The translations under genes were made by a program, and so were the position numbers. 64,000 nt of DNA from assembly GCA_963807225.1 (NCBI GenBank), contig CAWEAD010000010.1:192371-256370 (forward strand), given 5' to 3'. Source of the stretch: JAGVGT01 sp963807225 (GTDB taxonomy: Bacteria; Desulfobacterota; Desulfobulbia; Desulfobulbales; JAGXFP01). Under the pieces are notes generated by a model. The model saw nothing but the letters and a program-made list of their open reading frames with translations, was not told the DNA's origin and ran no database searches. Shown piece after piece: positions 10,772-19,715 of the stretch; positions within the stretch are counted from its first letter, which is position 1, and each line of letters begins with the position of its first letter.

Positions 10772-11038
10772 TCAATCCTCGTGAACCGCTTCCACCGCGG
10801 CGACAACGGGCGTCGGCTCTTTGGCCGCTGCCTCGCGCAATTCGCCGATATTGTCGAAGTTCACGGCACCGGAGGCGATTTCCCGCAAGGACATGACACT
10901 TTCCTTGTTTTTGCCTTTGACCAGATATGGGGCGCCCTTGCGATGCTGCTTGACCCGGGCCACGGCCAGGTGGATGAGGGCGAAACGGTTTTCGTTGCCC
11001 ACCTTGGACAGACAATCTTCCACTGTGATTCTAGCCAT
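10772..11038 (-). CDS. rpoZ: RNA polymerase omega subunit
   Basis: Small structural subunit of RNA polymerase that aids beta-prime folding and, in proteobacteria, forms part of a ppGpp site. The 88-residue protein begins ARITVEDCLSKVGNENRFALIHLA, the family signature, followed by a short helical core and an acidic tail. A well-formed sigma-70 promoter lies about 60 bases upstream and dnaJ follows closely. Confidence 0.93.
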   Translation of the reverse strand: MARITVEDCLSKVGNENRFALIHLAVARVKQHRKGAPYLVKGKNKESVMSLREIASGAVNFDNIGELREAAAKEPTPVVAAVEAVHED

Positions 11039-11094
11039 TTTCTTTGACGTCTCCTTATGCCAACAGGGTTGTTCGGGGGAAAGATGAACAACAC

Positions 11095-11122
11095 ATTATA
11101 GTTGTTTCAAATCTTTTGGCAA
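11095..11122 (-). promoter_or_regulatory. Sigma-70 promoter for rpoZ-dnaJ
   Basis: On the minus strand, -35 TTGCCA (11122-11117), a 16-bp spacer, and a perfect -10 TATAAT (11100-11095). Transcription would begin near 11088, leaving a leader of about 50 bases with an AAGGAG ribosome site before the ATG at 11038. Confidence 0.7.
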
Positions 11123-11264
11123 TTAATTTTCTCCGCTGGCTGTCGTCCGGATGGTGTTGGCCCCGTTGCGTGAGGGTAAACAGGATCGCTGCCGCCTGGA
11201 ATAGCCGAGTCGGTGCGGTTCTCCGGAATCGGTCGGAGGTGGAGCGCTCAAGTTAAAATCGTAT

Positions 11265-12563
11265 TCAATTGGCGAAGGGATTTTTCAGCAGCAGGGTTTC
11301 TTCACGGCCGGGGCCGACCGACAGGATCGTAGCCGGAGTTTCGGTGAGATCTTCTATCCACTTGACATAGTCGCGGGCCTTGATCGGCAGGTCGTTGACG
11401 CTGCGAACCCGGCTAATCTCCTCTTGCCAGCCGGAGATCTCCTCATAGCAAGGTTTCAGCCCCTGCACTTCGCGGATATTGCCGGGCATGGCCAGGTGCT
11501 GTCGCCCGTTGTTTTCGTAGGAGGTGGCGATCTTCAGGAGTGGCTGGCCGCTCAGGACGTCGAGTTTAGTGATGGCCAGGCCGGTGATTCCGTTCAAGCG
11601 CACGGCTTCCCGAGCCAGAACCGCGTCGAGCCAGCCGCAACGCCTTTTGCGACCGGTGGTGGCGCCAAACTCGCCGCCCTTTCTCTGCAGGGCATCGCCG
11701 GTGTCGTCAAACAGCTCGGTGGGGAAGGGGCCTTCGCCGACCCTGGTGGTGTAAGCCTTGAGAATGCCGATTACCTCGTCGATATGGCTGGGACCGAAGC
11801 CGCTGCCGGTGCAGGCATTGCCGGCGATGGTGTTGGAGGAGGTGACGAAGGGATAGGTACCGTGGTCGATATCGAGCTGGGTGCCTTGGGCGCCTTCGAA
11901 GAGGATGTGCTTGCCGGTTCGGCGGGCTTCGTCCAGTTCCACTGAAACATTGCCGATGAAAGGGGCCAGCTGTTCTCCGAAGGCCAGGTATTGATCATAA
12001 ATTTCCTCGAAGGAAATCGGGGCGGCATGATATTTTTGGGTCAGCAGGAAGTTCTTTTCCTCGACGTTCTCCCGGAGCTTATCGGCAAAGAGGGTTCGGT
12101 CCAGGATGTCGCCGACCTTGATGCCGTTGCGCAAAACCTTGTCGCCGTAACAGGGGCCGATGCCGCGACCGGTGGTGCCGATCTTGGCGCCGTCTTTCTT
12201 GGCGGTTTCGCAGGCGCCGTCCAGGAGCTTGTGGTAGGGCATGATCAGGTGGGCGTTATGGCTGATGCTCAGGCGGGCAGGATTAACCGGCAGGCCGCTG
12301 GCCGAGAGCTTGGCCATCTCTTCCAGGAGAATAGCCGGGTCAATGACCACGCCGTTGCCGATCACGCATTTCTTGTTGTCGTATAAGATGCCCGAGGGGA
12401 TCAGGTGAAAGACATATTTTTTCCCTTCAACCACCAGAGTGTGGCCGGCGTTGTTGCCGCCCTGGAAGCGCACCACATAGTCGGCATACTGGGTGAGCAG
12501 GTCGACGATCTTGCCCTTGCCTTCGTCACCCCACTGGGTGCCGACGATTACCACGTTAGCCAT
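11265..12563 (-). CDS. purA: Adenylosuccinate synthetase
   Basis: GTP-dependent ligation of aspartate to IMP, the first committed step to AMP. The 432-residue protein is full length: N-terminal nucleotide loop GTQWGDEGKGKIVD, the NNAGHT segment, the GTTGRGIGPCYGDK and FEGAQGTQLDIDHGTYP signatures, and the C-terminal guanine-binding region. GGAGAG lies 5 bases before the ATG. It stands alone, divergent from tatBC. Confidence 0.96.
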   Translation of the reverse strand: MANVVIVGTQWGDEGKGKIVDLLTQYADYVVRFQGGNNAGHTLVVEGKKYVFHLIPSGILYDNKKCVIGNGVVIDPAILLEEMAKLSASGLPVNPARLSISHNAHLIMPYHKLLDGACETAKKDGAKIGTTGRGIGPCYGDKVLRNGIKVGDILDRTLFADKLRENVEEKNFLLTQKYHAAPISFEEIYDQYLAFGEQLAPFIGNVSVELDEARRTGKHILFEGAQGTQLDIDHGTYPFVTSSNTIAGNACTGSGFGPSHIDEVIGILKAYTTRVGEGPFPTELFDDTGDALQRKGGEFGATTGRKRRCGWLDAVLAREAVRLNGITGLAITKLDVLSGQPLLKIATSYENNGRQHLAMPGNIREVQGLKPCYEEISGWQEEISRVRSVNDLPIKARDYVKWIEDLTETPATILSVGPGREETLLLKNPFAN

Positions 12564-12719
12564 CTAACTCTCCTTTCAAACTATAGGGGGTCCGGCAGCG
12601 GGGCCGGGTTTGGACATGGACGGGGTGCGTAGCACCATCGAGCAACTTAGCCAAAGCCTCCGTAAAAGTCAATCACGGTGAGCCGCCTTTCCTTCTAACT
12701 GGGACTGAGTCAGGGCTGC

Positions 12720-12748
12720 TTGACACCGCCGGGTAAATGCCGTAATTT
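12720..12748 (+). promoter_or_regulatory. Sigma-70 promoter upstream of tatBC
   Basis: Perfect -35 TTGACA (12720-12725), 17-bp spacer, -10 TAATTT (12743-12748). Transcription would start near 12755, only a few bases before a strong terminator-like hairpin at 12762. Confidence 0.65.
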
Positions 12749-12761
12749 TGAAACTGATGGC

Positions 12762-12796
12762 GGCCCATGAGGAAGATTTTTCCCTGGGCCTTTTTT
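12762..12796 (+). terminator. Terminator-like hairpin between the promoter and tatB (possible attenuator)
   Basis: GGCCCA (12762-12767) pairs with TGGGCC (12785-12790); inner GGAA/TTCC can extend the stem; a run of six T follows at once. Its orientation fits the plus strand. It either ends a very short transcript or attenuates tatBC. The rest of the 325-base gap shows only the purA leader on one side and the tatB ribosome site GAGGATG on the other. Confidence 0.7.
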
Positions 12797-12888
12797 GCTG
12801 GGCTGGCTACAATTCCCGCCGAATACAAGATATCCGGGTGTGTTGGTGGTTCGGTAATCGGTTTCCAGTTGCTTCGAGGATGATCTGA

Positions 12889-13320
12889 ATGTTTGGCATT
12901 GGGCTCCCTGAATTGATCCTGATCATGGCCGTGGCCCTGATCGTTGTCGGTCCCGAGAAGTTGCCGGACCTGGCCCGTGGTTTGGCCAAGCAGTTGATTG
13001 AGCTGAAGAAGGCCGCTAATGTCCTGAAGGAGAGTTTGAACGATGAAGTACAGCAGCCGGCCAAGCCCTGGGAACAGAACCTGCCGCAGGGGTATTCCCG
13101 CCCCGAGGAACTGGCCGCCGAAGCCTTGAAAAATCAGGCTGGGAGAGCGGCGGACTCCGGCCCGGCGGAAGATGCATCGAAAGTGTCGGGCGATTCCGCC
13201 GCACCTCCCGATAAGATGCCATCAACCGAACCGGAGGATGGCGCCGAGGGCAAAACGGCCGAACGGAAGATGGCCGCCCCAGGACAAAACGGCGACGAGG
13301 CCGAAAAGTCAGATGGCTGA
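12889..13320 (+). CDS. tatB: Sec-independent protein translocase subunit TatB
   Basis: Part of the twin-arginine translocase receptor complex with TatC, exporting folded cofactor proteins. The 143-residue protein has one N-terminal membrane helix (IGLPELILIMAVALIVVGPEKLP), the conserved Glu and Gly-Pro hinge, an amphipathic helix and a long disordered acidic/proline-rich tail. Length and the GPEKLP hinge favour TatB over TatA. It overlaps tatC by 8 bases. Likely clients here include the Tat-leader superoxide reductase and the Rieske protein. Confidence 0.85.
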   Translation: MFGIGLPELILIMAVALIVVGPEKLPDLARGLAKQLIELKKAANVLKESLNDEVQQPAKPWEQNLPQGYSRPEELAAEALKNQAGRAADSGPAEDASKVSGDSAAPPDKMPSTEPEDGAEGKTAERKMAAPGQNGDEAEKSDG

Positions 13321-14041
13321 AGCCAACCCACTGGGCGAGTTCTTTCGTGACCATCTCCAGGAATTACGTCGACGCGCCATAATCGCCTGCGGCGCGGTCG
13401 TGCTGTTTTCCGGCCTGGCCTATGCTTTTGCCGAACCTCTCACCGCCCTTCTCCTGAAGCCCATCTTCCGGGCCCTACCCAATTTGAAGGGGCTGGTCTA
13501 CACCAACCTGCCCGAGGCCTTTATCGCCTATCTCAAGGTCTCGGTACTGGCCGGGCTTGCCGCCGCCCTGCCGGTGATCTGTTATCAGGTCTGGCGCTTT
13601 GTCTCGCCCGGCATGAAGGCAAACGAGCGGCGGCTGGCTCTCTTGGTCAGTTTCTGGGCCGCGTTGCTCTTTATCGGCGGGGCGCTCTTTGCCTACCTGG
13701 TGGTCCTGCCTGATATGCTTTCCTTTATGCTGGGGATGGCCGGCGAGCGTTTGCAGGCGATGCCCAAGCTTGATGCCTACCTTGCCTTCGTGGGCCGGTC
13801 GGTTCTGGCCTTCGGCCTGGCCTTCGAAATCCCCTTTCTGATGGTGGCCGCCGGTCGCGCCGGCCTGGTCACCCCCGGCTATTTCCGCCGGAAGCGCTGG
13901 TACAGCTACGTCGGCATCCTGGTCCTGGCCTTCCTGCTGGTGGGCGGTGATCCTCTGGGAGCGGTGATGTTGGCCGGACCGCTGGTCCTGCTTTACGAAG
14001 CCGGGGTGTTGCTCACCGCCCTGATCGGACGCAGAAAATGA
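13313..14041 (+). CDS. tatC: Sec-independent protein translocase subunit TatC
   Basis: Recognises twin-arginine signal peptides in the inner membrane. The 242-residue protein has the N-terminal FFRDHLQELRRRAI (conserved HLxELRxR motif), six predicted membrane helices, the FRALPNLKGLVYTNLPEAFIAYLK-type periplasmic loop with the conserved PxExF element, and the YQVWRFVSPGM motif. The ATG at 13313 lies inside the end of tatB, an 8-base overlap that fits translational coupling. Confidence 0.94.
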   Translation: MAEANPLGEFFRDHLQELRRRAIIACGAVVLFSGLAYAFAEPLTALLLKPIFRALPNLKGLVYTNLPEAFIAYLKVSVLAGLAAALPVICYQVWRFVSPGMKANERRLALLVSFWAALLFIGGALFAYLVVLPDMLSFMLGMAGERLQAMPKLDAYLAFVGRSVLAFGLAFEIPFLMVAAGRAGLVTPGYFRRKRWYSYVGILVLAFLLVGGDPLGAVMLAGPLVLLYEAGVLLTALIGRRK

Positions 14042-14269
14042 CTTTCTAATTGCCATCGAACCTCTGATTGCTTCCTCGCCTTTGTTAATAAGAAAATCGG
14101 TCAGTATGCTGATCGCTCTTGTGTTTTCAAGTCATTGCCGTCCAGCTCATTACGATAAATATCTCTTCGTGGCATGAATATCCGCGGAAATTTAGTGGAA
14201 TAGACCTCCCGACCTGGATTCCTGGGCAAGTTGGGCATGAAGGGGTACACAGTAAGATAAGGTACTTTC

Positions 14270-15169
14270 ATGAAAGAAGGCTCGGGCATTCTAGATATGC
14301 GCTTACCGGTGACCGTAAGCTGCCGCGCCATGGATCTGCTGGTTGGGGCCAGCGGGCTGCCCAAGATGCGCCTGAAGGATGCGATGAACAAGGGCGCGGT
14401 CTGGCTGCTTGCGGGCCGGGGTAAAGCCCGGCGGCTACGCAAGGCCACCGCCGAGGTGAAGGTGGGTGATACCCTCCGGCTTTGCTATGACGAGAGGATT
14501 CTCGCTGCCCCGGTGCCGGCTCCGGTCTGTCTCGCCGACTACCGGTCGTTCTCGCTCTGGTTTAAGCCCGCAGGACTGCTTTCGCAGGGCACCGATTTTG
14601 GGGATTTCTGTTCCCTGTTGCGCCAGGTCGAGCTCCATTTCAAACTGCAGAGGAAAGTCTTTCCCGTGCATCGGCTCGATCGGGAGGTTTCCGGCCTGGT
14701 GCTGGTCGCCCATGATCAGAAGACTGCGGCCCGCCTGAGCCGAAGCTTCGCCGACCGCCAAGTGGCCAAGAGCTATCTGGCCGGAGTCAGGGGCCGCATC
14801 GACCCGTCGGCAAGCTTCCGGTTCGACGCCGACCTGGACGGCAAAGCGGCGGTAACCGGATGCCTGGGTCTGGCTTATGACCCCGAAGAGAACGAAAGTT
14901 TGGTTCTGCTCAAACCAGAAACCGGGCGGCTGCACCAGATCAGGCGCCATCTGGCCGGACATGGCACCCCAATTTACGGTGATTACCGCTATGGTGGCGG
15001 CAAGGGCGAGATGCGACTCTGTGCGGTGCGGTTGTTTCTGGCGCCGGACGGCAAAAAGCCGGGCCTGGATCTGTGCTTGCCCGCGGAATATCTGCCCGAT
15101 TGGGCCGAAATGGTTGGCAAACTCCCTGAAACCTGGGAATCATTAAAATTGACCGATCCCGATCGATAA
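14270..15169 (+). CDS. RluA-family RNA pseudouridine synthase
   Basis: Isomerises uridine to pseudouridine in rRNA or tRNA. The 299-residue protein has an N-terminal S4-like region (about residues 20-70), the catalytic VHRLDREVSG motif near residue 135 (the Asp is the nucleophile) and the C-terminal GRLHQIRRHLAGHG motif that binds RNA. The target nucleotide cannot be assigned. An AAGG lies upstream of the ATG at 14270; another ATG at 14297 is possible. Confidence 0.86.
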   Translation: MKEGSGILDMRLPVTVSCRAMDLLVGASGLPKMRLKDAMNKGAVWLLAGRGKARRLRKATAEVKVGDTLRLCYDERILAAPVPAPVCLADYRSFSLWFKPAGLLSQGTDFGDFCSLLRQVELHFKLQRKVFPVHRLDREVSGLVLVAHDQKTAARLSRSFADRQVAKSYLAGVRGRIDPSASFRFDADLDGKAAVTGCLGLAYDPEENESLVLLKPETGRLHQIRRHLAGHGTPIYGDYRYGGGKGEMRLCAVRLFLAPDGKKPGLDLCLPAEYLPDWAEMVGKLPETWESLKLTDPDR

Positions 15170-15688
15170 GCCTCGGAAAGATTAAGATAAATTGCCTCTC
15201 ATCTCCTGACCCCGGGTAAACCGGCAACCGGGCGCTGCCCTGGCGCTATGACACAAAACGGGGGGAAAGGGGTAGGAGTGTTCTTTTTCTGAAGAACACC
15301 ATCAACAAGGCTATTGCCTGCCTATAAATGGGATTGCCAAAATGAGAGGTTTGCTTGGCCATGGGCTTTCCAAACCTTCATCAAATATCCGGGCTAAATT
15401 GAATATCATAAATTTATCATTGTGTGGTCTGTTCAATTGGGCAGGCTGTGAGCAGGGAAGTGCTTCGGAGGCGGTTGCTCAGTTCCAGAAAGCCCTGCAC
15501 CTAAAGTCCGACGATCAGCTCGTCCTGCACTGATTTACGCGAAAAAACTTTTAGAGAAAAAATGATAGATGCAAGATGCAGGACCGGGGGCACCCATTAC
15601 TAAGGTACCAAGTGACTTGCTGGGACGCATGGTCGCGTTATCGCGATCGGCGTATTTGACTAACTTCTCGCGGTTGTCTCCTGGAACT
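15170..15688. other. Mostly non-coding stretch with a possible TPR-gene remnant
   Basis: Only a 63-codon frame at 15342-15533 (+) is notable. Its last 25 residues (EAVAQFQKALHLKSDD) resemble one tetratricopeptide helix pair, and the rest has no recognisable features, so it may be the tail of a lost TPR gene. No hairpin terminator was seen after either flanking gene. Confidence 0.35.
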
Positions 15689-17005
15689 TTAATAAACGTA
15701 GGCCACGCCGCCTGAATGGCAAGAGGCGGCACAGTGGCGATTGCCAGCGGTATCGGAGCCGGTGTAATAAAGTTGGGTAATGGTGAAAGACGAATCCCCC
15801 GAAGGGATTAAGAAAGCGGTTGAAGTTTTACCGGTGCCGCCGCCTGCATCGGGCCAGAGATAATTGGCACCGTGAATGCTGCTGGCCAGGCTTGTGTTGC
15901 CGATACCGCCGTGGCAGGCAAGGCAGCCCAAGGGATTGTTGGTGGCGTCATATTGATGGGCGGCCAGGCTGTGGCCGCCATTGGGGGTGCCACCGCTGGG
16001 GTTGCCGTAACCGGGCAAGTCCAGCCAGTCTGAGTTGCCAGCTGTGGCCGGATCGTTGTGGCATTTGAGGCATAAATTATCAAAGGAACCGCCCGGACCG
16101 GAGTCTTTCAATATGTGTTCTATTTCGGAGCCGTGCGGACCCTGGGGATTGCCGGCGGTTTCGCTACCATGGCAGTCGCTGCAGTACATCTGATGGTCGA
16201 GGTTGCCAGAGTCCACCCAAGGGGTTTTCAAGGAGGAATTTATCCCTCTCAAAAATGCGTTTTTCCATTGGTTGGAATTAGTCGCCACCGGATGGACGGA
16301 GTAGTTGTTCGGGTTGAACTGCAGCCCGACATCCAAGTTGGGGTTGGATGGATATTGATCGTTGGCATGACATCGGAAACAGAGCTCGTATTCATAACTG
16401 ATGGGCTCCGCGAGAGGGTTCAGGCTCAAAATTCCCAGGTTTTCAATACCACTATTGGGAAAGCCGGGAGTCCAGCTGCTGACGGAGGTACCTGCCACGG
16501 AAAGCAAAGGGCCCTCGACGGCGTTGCCATCGACCGCTTCGCTGTGGGTGGTGATTTGGGCCACGTGCGAATCGTGACAATCGTTGCACAAAACGCTGCC
16601 GATGCTGGAGGCAGGGTCATGTGAATAGGTCTTGGCGATCTGTGTAGCAATGTCATCGGCGCCATTCGCGGTCGAGCTGTCATGGCAATGGTTGCAAAGG
16701 GCGTTGCCGGCCAGGACATCAAAGAGCAGATGGGCCGAGGGGCTTCCATTAATCGGGCCCGGTTCGCTGCCACCTATACTGGCATGCTGTTCGTGACAAT
16801 GGGCGCAATTGCCGGCAGCATAATCTGTCAGTTCAGTACGTTTCGCTCCTTGCCCGGTAATACGAGACGGATCACTCCAGTTGCCGCCGTGGGCCGAGTC
16901 CAAATATGTTCCGGCCGTGACTTGGGCTGTCGGAGTGGTAAGCAGGGCCAGCATGAACAGGACAACTATGCCGGAGGCTTTAGGGAGATAAGTTGGATTT
17001 GGCAT
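15689..17005 (-). CDS. Octaheme-type multiheme cytochrome c, secreted
   Basis: A 438-residue protein with an N-terminal signal peptide (VVLFMLALLTTPTAQVTAG). It has seven CxxCH heme sites (CAHCH, CNHCH, CNDCH, CFRCH, CSDCH, CLKCH, CLACH) and a C-terminal CAASCH, a CX3CH variant that may bind an eighth heme. The sequence between hemes is Gly/Ser/Asn-rich, typical of outer-surface cytochromes of dissimilatory metal reducers. It resembles the octaheme cytochrome at 48467-49807, with the same GTY..SAHG start and a NCAHCHE.HAS.GG.EP first-heme block, so the two are paralogues. Its likely role is extracellular electron transfer, by inference. No operon partner is obvious; the next gene is 226 bases upstream. 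Confidence 0.85.
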   Translation of the reverse strand: MPNPTYLPKASGIVVLFMLALLTTPTAQVTAGTYLDSAHGGNWSDPSRITGQGAKRTELTDYAAGNCAHCHEQHASIGGSEPGPINGSPSAHLLFDVLAGNALCNHCHDSSTANGADDIATQIAKTYSHDPASSIGSVLCNDCHDSHVAQITTHSEAVDGNAVEGPLLSVAGTSVSSWTPGFPNSGIENLGILSLNPLAEPISYEYELCFRCHANDQYPSNPNLDVGLQFNPNNYSVHPVATNSNQWKNAFLRGINSSLKTPWVDSGNLDHQMYCSDCHGSETAGNPQGPHGSEIEHILKDSGPGGSFDNLCLKCHNDPATAGNSDWLDLPGYGNPSGGTPNGGHSLAAHQYDATNNPLGCLACHGGIGNTSLASSIHGANYLWPDAGGGTGKTSTAFLIPSGDSSFTITQLYYTGSDTAGNRHCAASCHSGGVAYVY

Positions 17006-17231
17006 TGGACCCTGTTTCCTTGTTGGAACAAAGGAGTTGAATGGAGAGCAAAATATTGTGATAGCCGGCGCTGGGCGGATCTTGCCTCAACCTTTAGATC
17101 TCATTAGGAAAAATACCAACAATAATAATAATTTGCGGATGGTCTAATTGTCAAGAATAAACCCCCTTTAGCTTTGGGCAATCGCCGTAGTCGTTTCTTC
17201 TATGTCTCCAACCACTTTGCGATATCAGTTC

Positions 17232-17675
17232 TCACAGCTCGGAGTCGTCGCTTTCTTCCTGCGGGGTATGTTTGAAGGTGATGCGGATGTGGTCGACCAG
17301 GAAAACGGCCTGTTTCGGGCTCAGGGTCTGGGCGAAGGAGGGCATAGCGGGCGATAGCCCGGTGTCCTTGCCGCCTTGCAGGATAACCTTGGCAAGATCG
17401 GCGGTGGATTTTCCGGCCAGGAGTTGCGGATCGCCGAGATCGGCCGGTTTGACCGGCAGGAGATAAGCGTTCAGGCCGTCGCCTTGTCCGGTTTCCCCAT
17501 GGCAGAAGGTACAGTAGCGCTGGTAGAGAATCGCGCCCCGGCTGATCTGGAACTCGGGCAGCTGGCTGACCGTGCGCGGTTTGGCCGGCGGGACAGGTTT
17601 GTCCGCGGCCATTGCCGATCCCGAAGCAAGTACCAAGAGCAGCGGGATGAGGAGGTGAATTACGCGGTGCTTCAT
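17232..17675 (-). CDS. Monoheme cytochrome c, periplasmic
   Basis: A 147-residue class I-type cytochrome with a signal peptide ending AMA, one heme site in RYCTFCHGETGQGDG and a distal Met candidate in PAMPSFAQ. It is the last gene of the Rieske/cytochrome b operon, and its ATG overlaps the stop of the octaheme gene (ATGA). It probably carries electrons from the complex to periplasmic acceptors. Confidence 0.87.
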   Translation of the reverse strand: MKHRVIHLLIPLLLVLASGSAMAADKPVPPAKPRTVSQLPEFQISRGAILYQRYCTFCHGETGQGDGLNAYLLPVKPADLGDPQLLAGKSTADLAKVILQGGKDTGLSPAMPSFAQTLSPKQAVFLVDHIRITFKHTPQEESDDSEL

Positions 17676-19702
17676 TTCTTCTCCTCCTTCTTCAGGGTAA
17701 GCAGAAAGGCCAGCAATTGGCGACGCTGTTCGGGCGGGATGGCGAGGACCGGCTCCCGTGCGCCCGGCTCGTAAGGGTGGGCGTTGTCCAGCCGGGTGAT
17801 GAGCCAGGCCGGAGTGAGACGGAACCCCACCCGTTCCAGGGCTGGGCCGAAATAGCCGCCCTGGCCGTCGATGGAGTGGCAGGTCTGGCAGTTGTAGGTC
17901 TCGAAGTAGAGCTTCCGGCCGCTCTCGATCTCGCCGGGATTTGTGGAAGCCGCCGCGTCGATGCGGTCGGAACGCAGCAAGAGCCGGGCATAGTCGGCCA
18001 GAGTCGTCGCCTCCGCTTCGGTCAGATTGAACCTGGGCATCCGTTCGGCGAGGGCAGGGCGGATGGCGTAAGGTTTTTGCAGGAAGGACTTGAGCCATTT
18101 GCCTTCCACCTTGCTGCCCTCGAAGGTCAGATCGGGGGCCAGGCTGCCGCCCTTATCACCCAGACGGTGGCAGCTGAAGCAGCGGTACCGCTCGAAGATC
18201 CTGCCCACCTCGCCGGTCGGTTCCGGCAGCGGAACCACGACTTTCTTGTCGCGATAGGAGTCAGGCACCTCTTGGCTGCGGCCCAGAAGCGTTGTGGCCA
18301 GTCGTCCCACCTCCGCCGGCTCCAGACCGAAAAAGGGCATCTTTAGTTTTTCGCCGTAGATTCGGGGGTTCTGCAGTTTGCCGACGATATAATCCGGCAG
18401 GGTGCGCGGCACGACGCTCTTGCCGAAGTCGATGCGGCTGAGCTGGCGGTCGGCCAGGTCGGCCAGGGAGGGGGCGAAGTCGACCCTGCCTTTCACCCCG
18501 GGTAGTTCGTGACAGTTGTAGCACCCCTTGGTCAGGAAGAGCCGCCCCCCCTCTTCGCGGAGATCGCCGGCTGGAAACGTTGATTTCGGGGCAGGTTCGC
18601 CGGGGGCGGGATCGAGATCTCCGCTGTCCGGTTCTCCGTTTGCATCTTCGCTGTTCAGTTCGCTTTCCCAGAGCAGGTACTCGACGATTCCCAGCCGTTC
18701 CTCCCGATTCAGGCGAAAGGTCGGCATGGCGGTGCGGGGATCGTAAATTGCCGGATCGCGCAGCCAGGCATCGAGCCAGCGCCGGTTCGACTTGATCGAG
18801 ATCCGGCTCAGGTCCGGTCCCATGGTGCCGCCCTTGCCTTCCAAGACATGGCAGCTGAGGCAGCGCGAGCGCCCGAAGACCTCCTTGCCTCGGTCGACCA
18901 GGGCGTCATGCTCGTCCTCGGACAAGGTGGCCAGCCATTGCCGGTCGGACTCGCTCTCGCGATAAAACTCATCCTGCTTCTCCGCGGACATCGGCAGGGA
19001 AAGCAGATAATCTTCCAGGGCCTCTGTTTCCCGGGTGGTGAGGAGAAAGTCCGCCATCCGGGCCTGCGGCAGGTATTCCTTGGGGTTGTGCAGCCAGCCG
19101 CCGAGCCATTTCCGGTTCACCTTGGTGGCCAGTCCGTCCAGGGGCGGGGCCGGGGGCGGACTTTTATCCTTGCCGACCAGGATATGGCAACCGAAGCATC
19201 TTTTGGCCTCGACCAGCTGGGCGCCGGCGTCCAGGGTCGGGGCCTTCTCCTTGCCGGGGCCGGCCAGTCCGTGGCATTTGCCGCAACTCGACTCGATCAG
19301 CCTCATGGGCAGCAGTTGCTCGTGGGCGTCGGGCAGCCGGGTGGCGTAGCCCTCGCCGCCGTGGCAGATCGTGCAGCCGAAGCGATCGAAGGTATGGGGG
19401 GCGATATCCGGGTGGGGCGCGAGGGGCTGGCTTTTCGGGGAATCGGGGTCGTCCACCCCGATATGGCAGGTGCGACAGCGGTCGGCCCGCTTCAGCTCCG
19501 GAAGCCAGTCCTGGCGGATACCGATGGTGAAATGCGATGCCGCCTCCTGGTCATCGACGGTTTTCGCCCGGGCCGTGAGGTTAGCGCGGTAGGACTCCTG
19601 AAAGGGTCGCCAGGAAGCCTCGCGTTCCCGGAAGATCAGCACTACGGTGACGAGCAGCAGAACGATGCTCAGCAGCAGAAATAGTCTGGCCAGTCTTTCC
19701 AT
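17672..19702 (-). CDS. Membrane-anchored octaheme cytochrome c of the bc-type complex
   Basis: A 676-residue protein with one N-terminal membrane anchor (LFLLLSIVLLLVTVVLIF) and eight CxxCH sites: CRTCH, CTICH, CGKCH, CFGCH, CLSCH, CYNCH, CFSCH, CQTCH. The last five lie in repeated class I cytochrome-like modules (C..CH..EG.GG..GPDL..., then a MP.F distal ligand), so it looks like a string of duplicated monoheme domains behind a three-heme head. Its place between cytochrome b and the monoheme cytochrome marks it as the large electron-exit subunit. The stop overlaps the next ATG. Confidence 0.87.
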   Translation of the reverse strand: MERLARLFLLLSIVLLLVTVVLIFREREASWRPFQESYRANLTARAKTVDDQEAASHFTIGIRQDWLPELKRADRCRTCHIGVDDPDSPKSQPLAPHPDIAPHTFDRFGCTICHGGEGYATRLPDAHEQLLPMRLIESSCGKCHGLAGPGKEKAPTLDAGAQLVEAKRCFGCHILVGKDKSPPPAPPLDGLATKVNRKWLGGWLHNPKEYLPQARMADFLLTTRETEALEDYLLSLPMSAEKQDEFYRESESDRQWLATLSEDEHDALVDRGKEVFGRSRCLSCHVLEGKGGTMGPDLSRISIKSNRRWLDAWLRDPAIYDPRTAMPTFRLNREERLGIVEYLLWESELNSEDANGEPDSGDLDPAPGEPAPKSTFPAGDLREEGGRLFLTKGCYNCHELPGVKGRVDFAPSLADLADRQLSRIDFGKSVVPRTLPDYIVGKLQNPRIYGEKLKMPFFGLEPAEVGRLATTLLGRSQEVPDSYRDKKVVVPLPEPTGEVGRIFERYRCFSCHRLGDKGGSLAPDLTFEGSKVEGKWLKSFLQKPYAIRPALAERMPRFNLTEAEATTLADYARLLLRSDRIDAAASTNPGEIESGRKLYFETYNCQTCHSIDGQGGYFGPALERVGFRLTPAWLITRLDNAHPYEPGAREPVLAIPPEQRRQLLAFLLTLKKEEKK

Positions 19703-19715
19703 GCTTGAGAGGATA

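Noticed and set aside
10758..11015. N-terminal extension of the dnaJ frame by 86 codons
   Set aside because: It lies over rpoZ in another frame, has a low-complexity Arg/Gly composition and precedes the clear J-domain start.
17232..18098. 288-residue reading of the monoheme cytochrome with a long N-terminal part
   Set aside because: The upstream 140 codons are the octaheme gene in another frame; the real start with signal peptide is at 17675.
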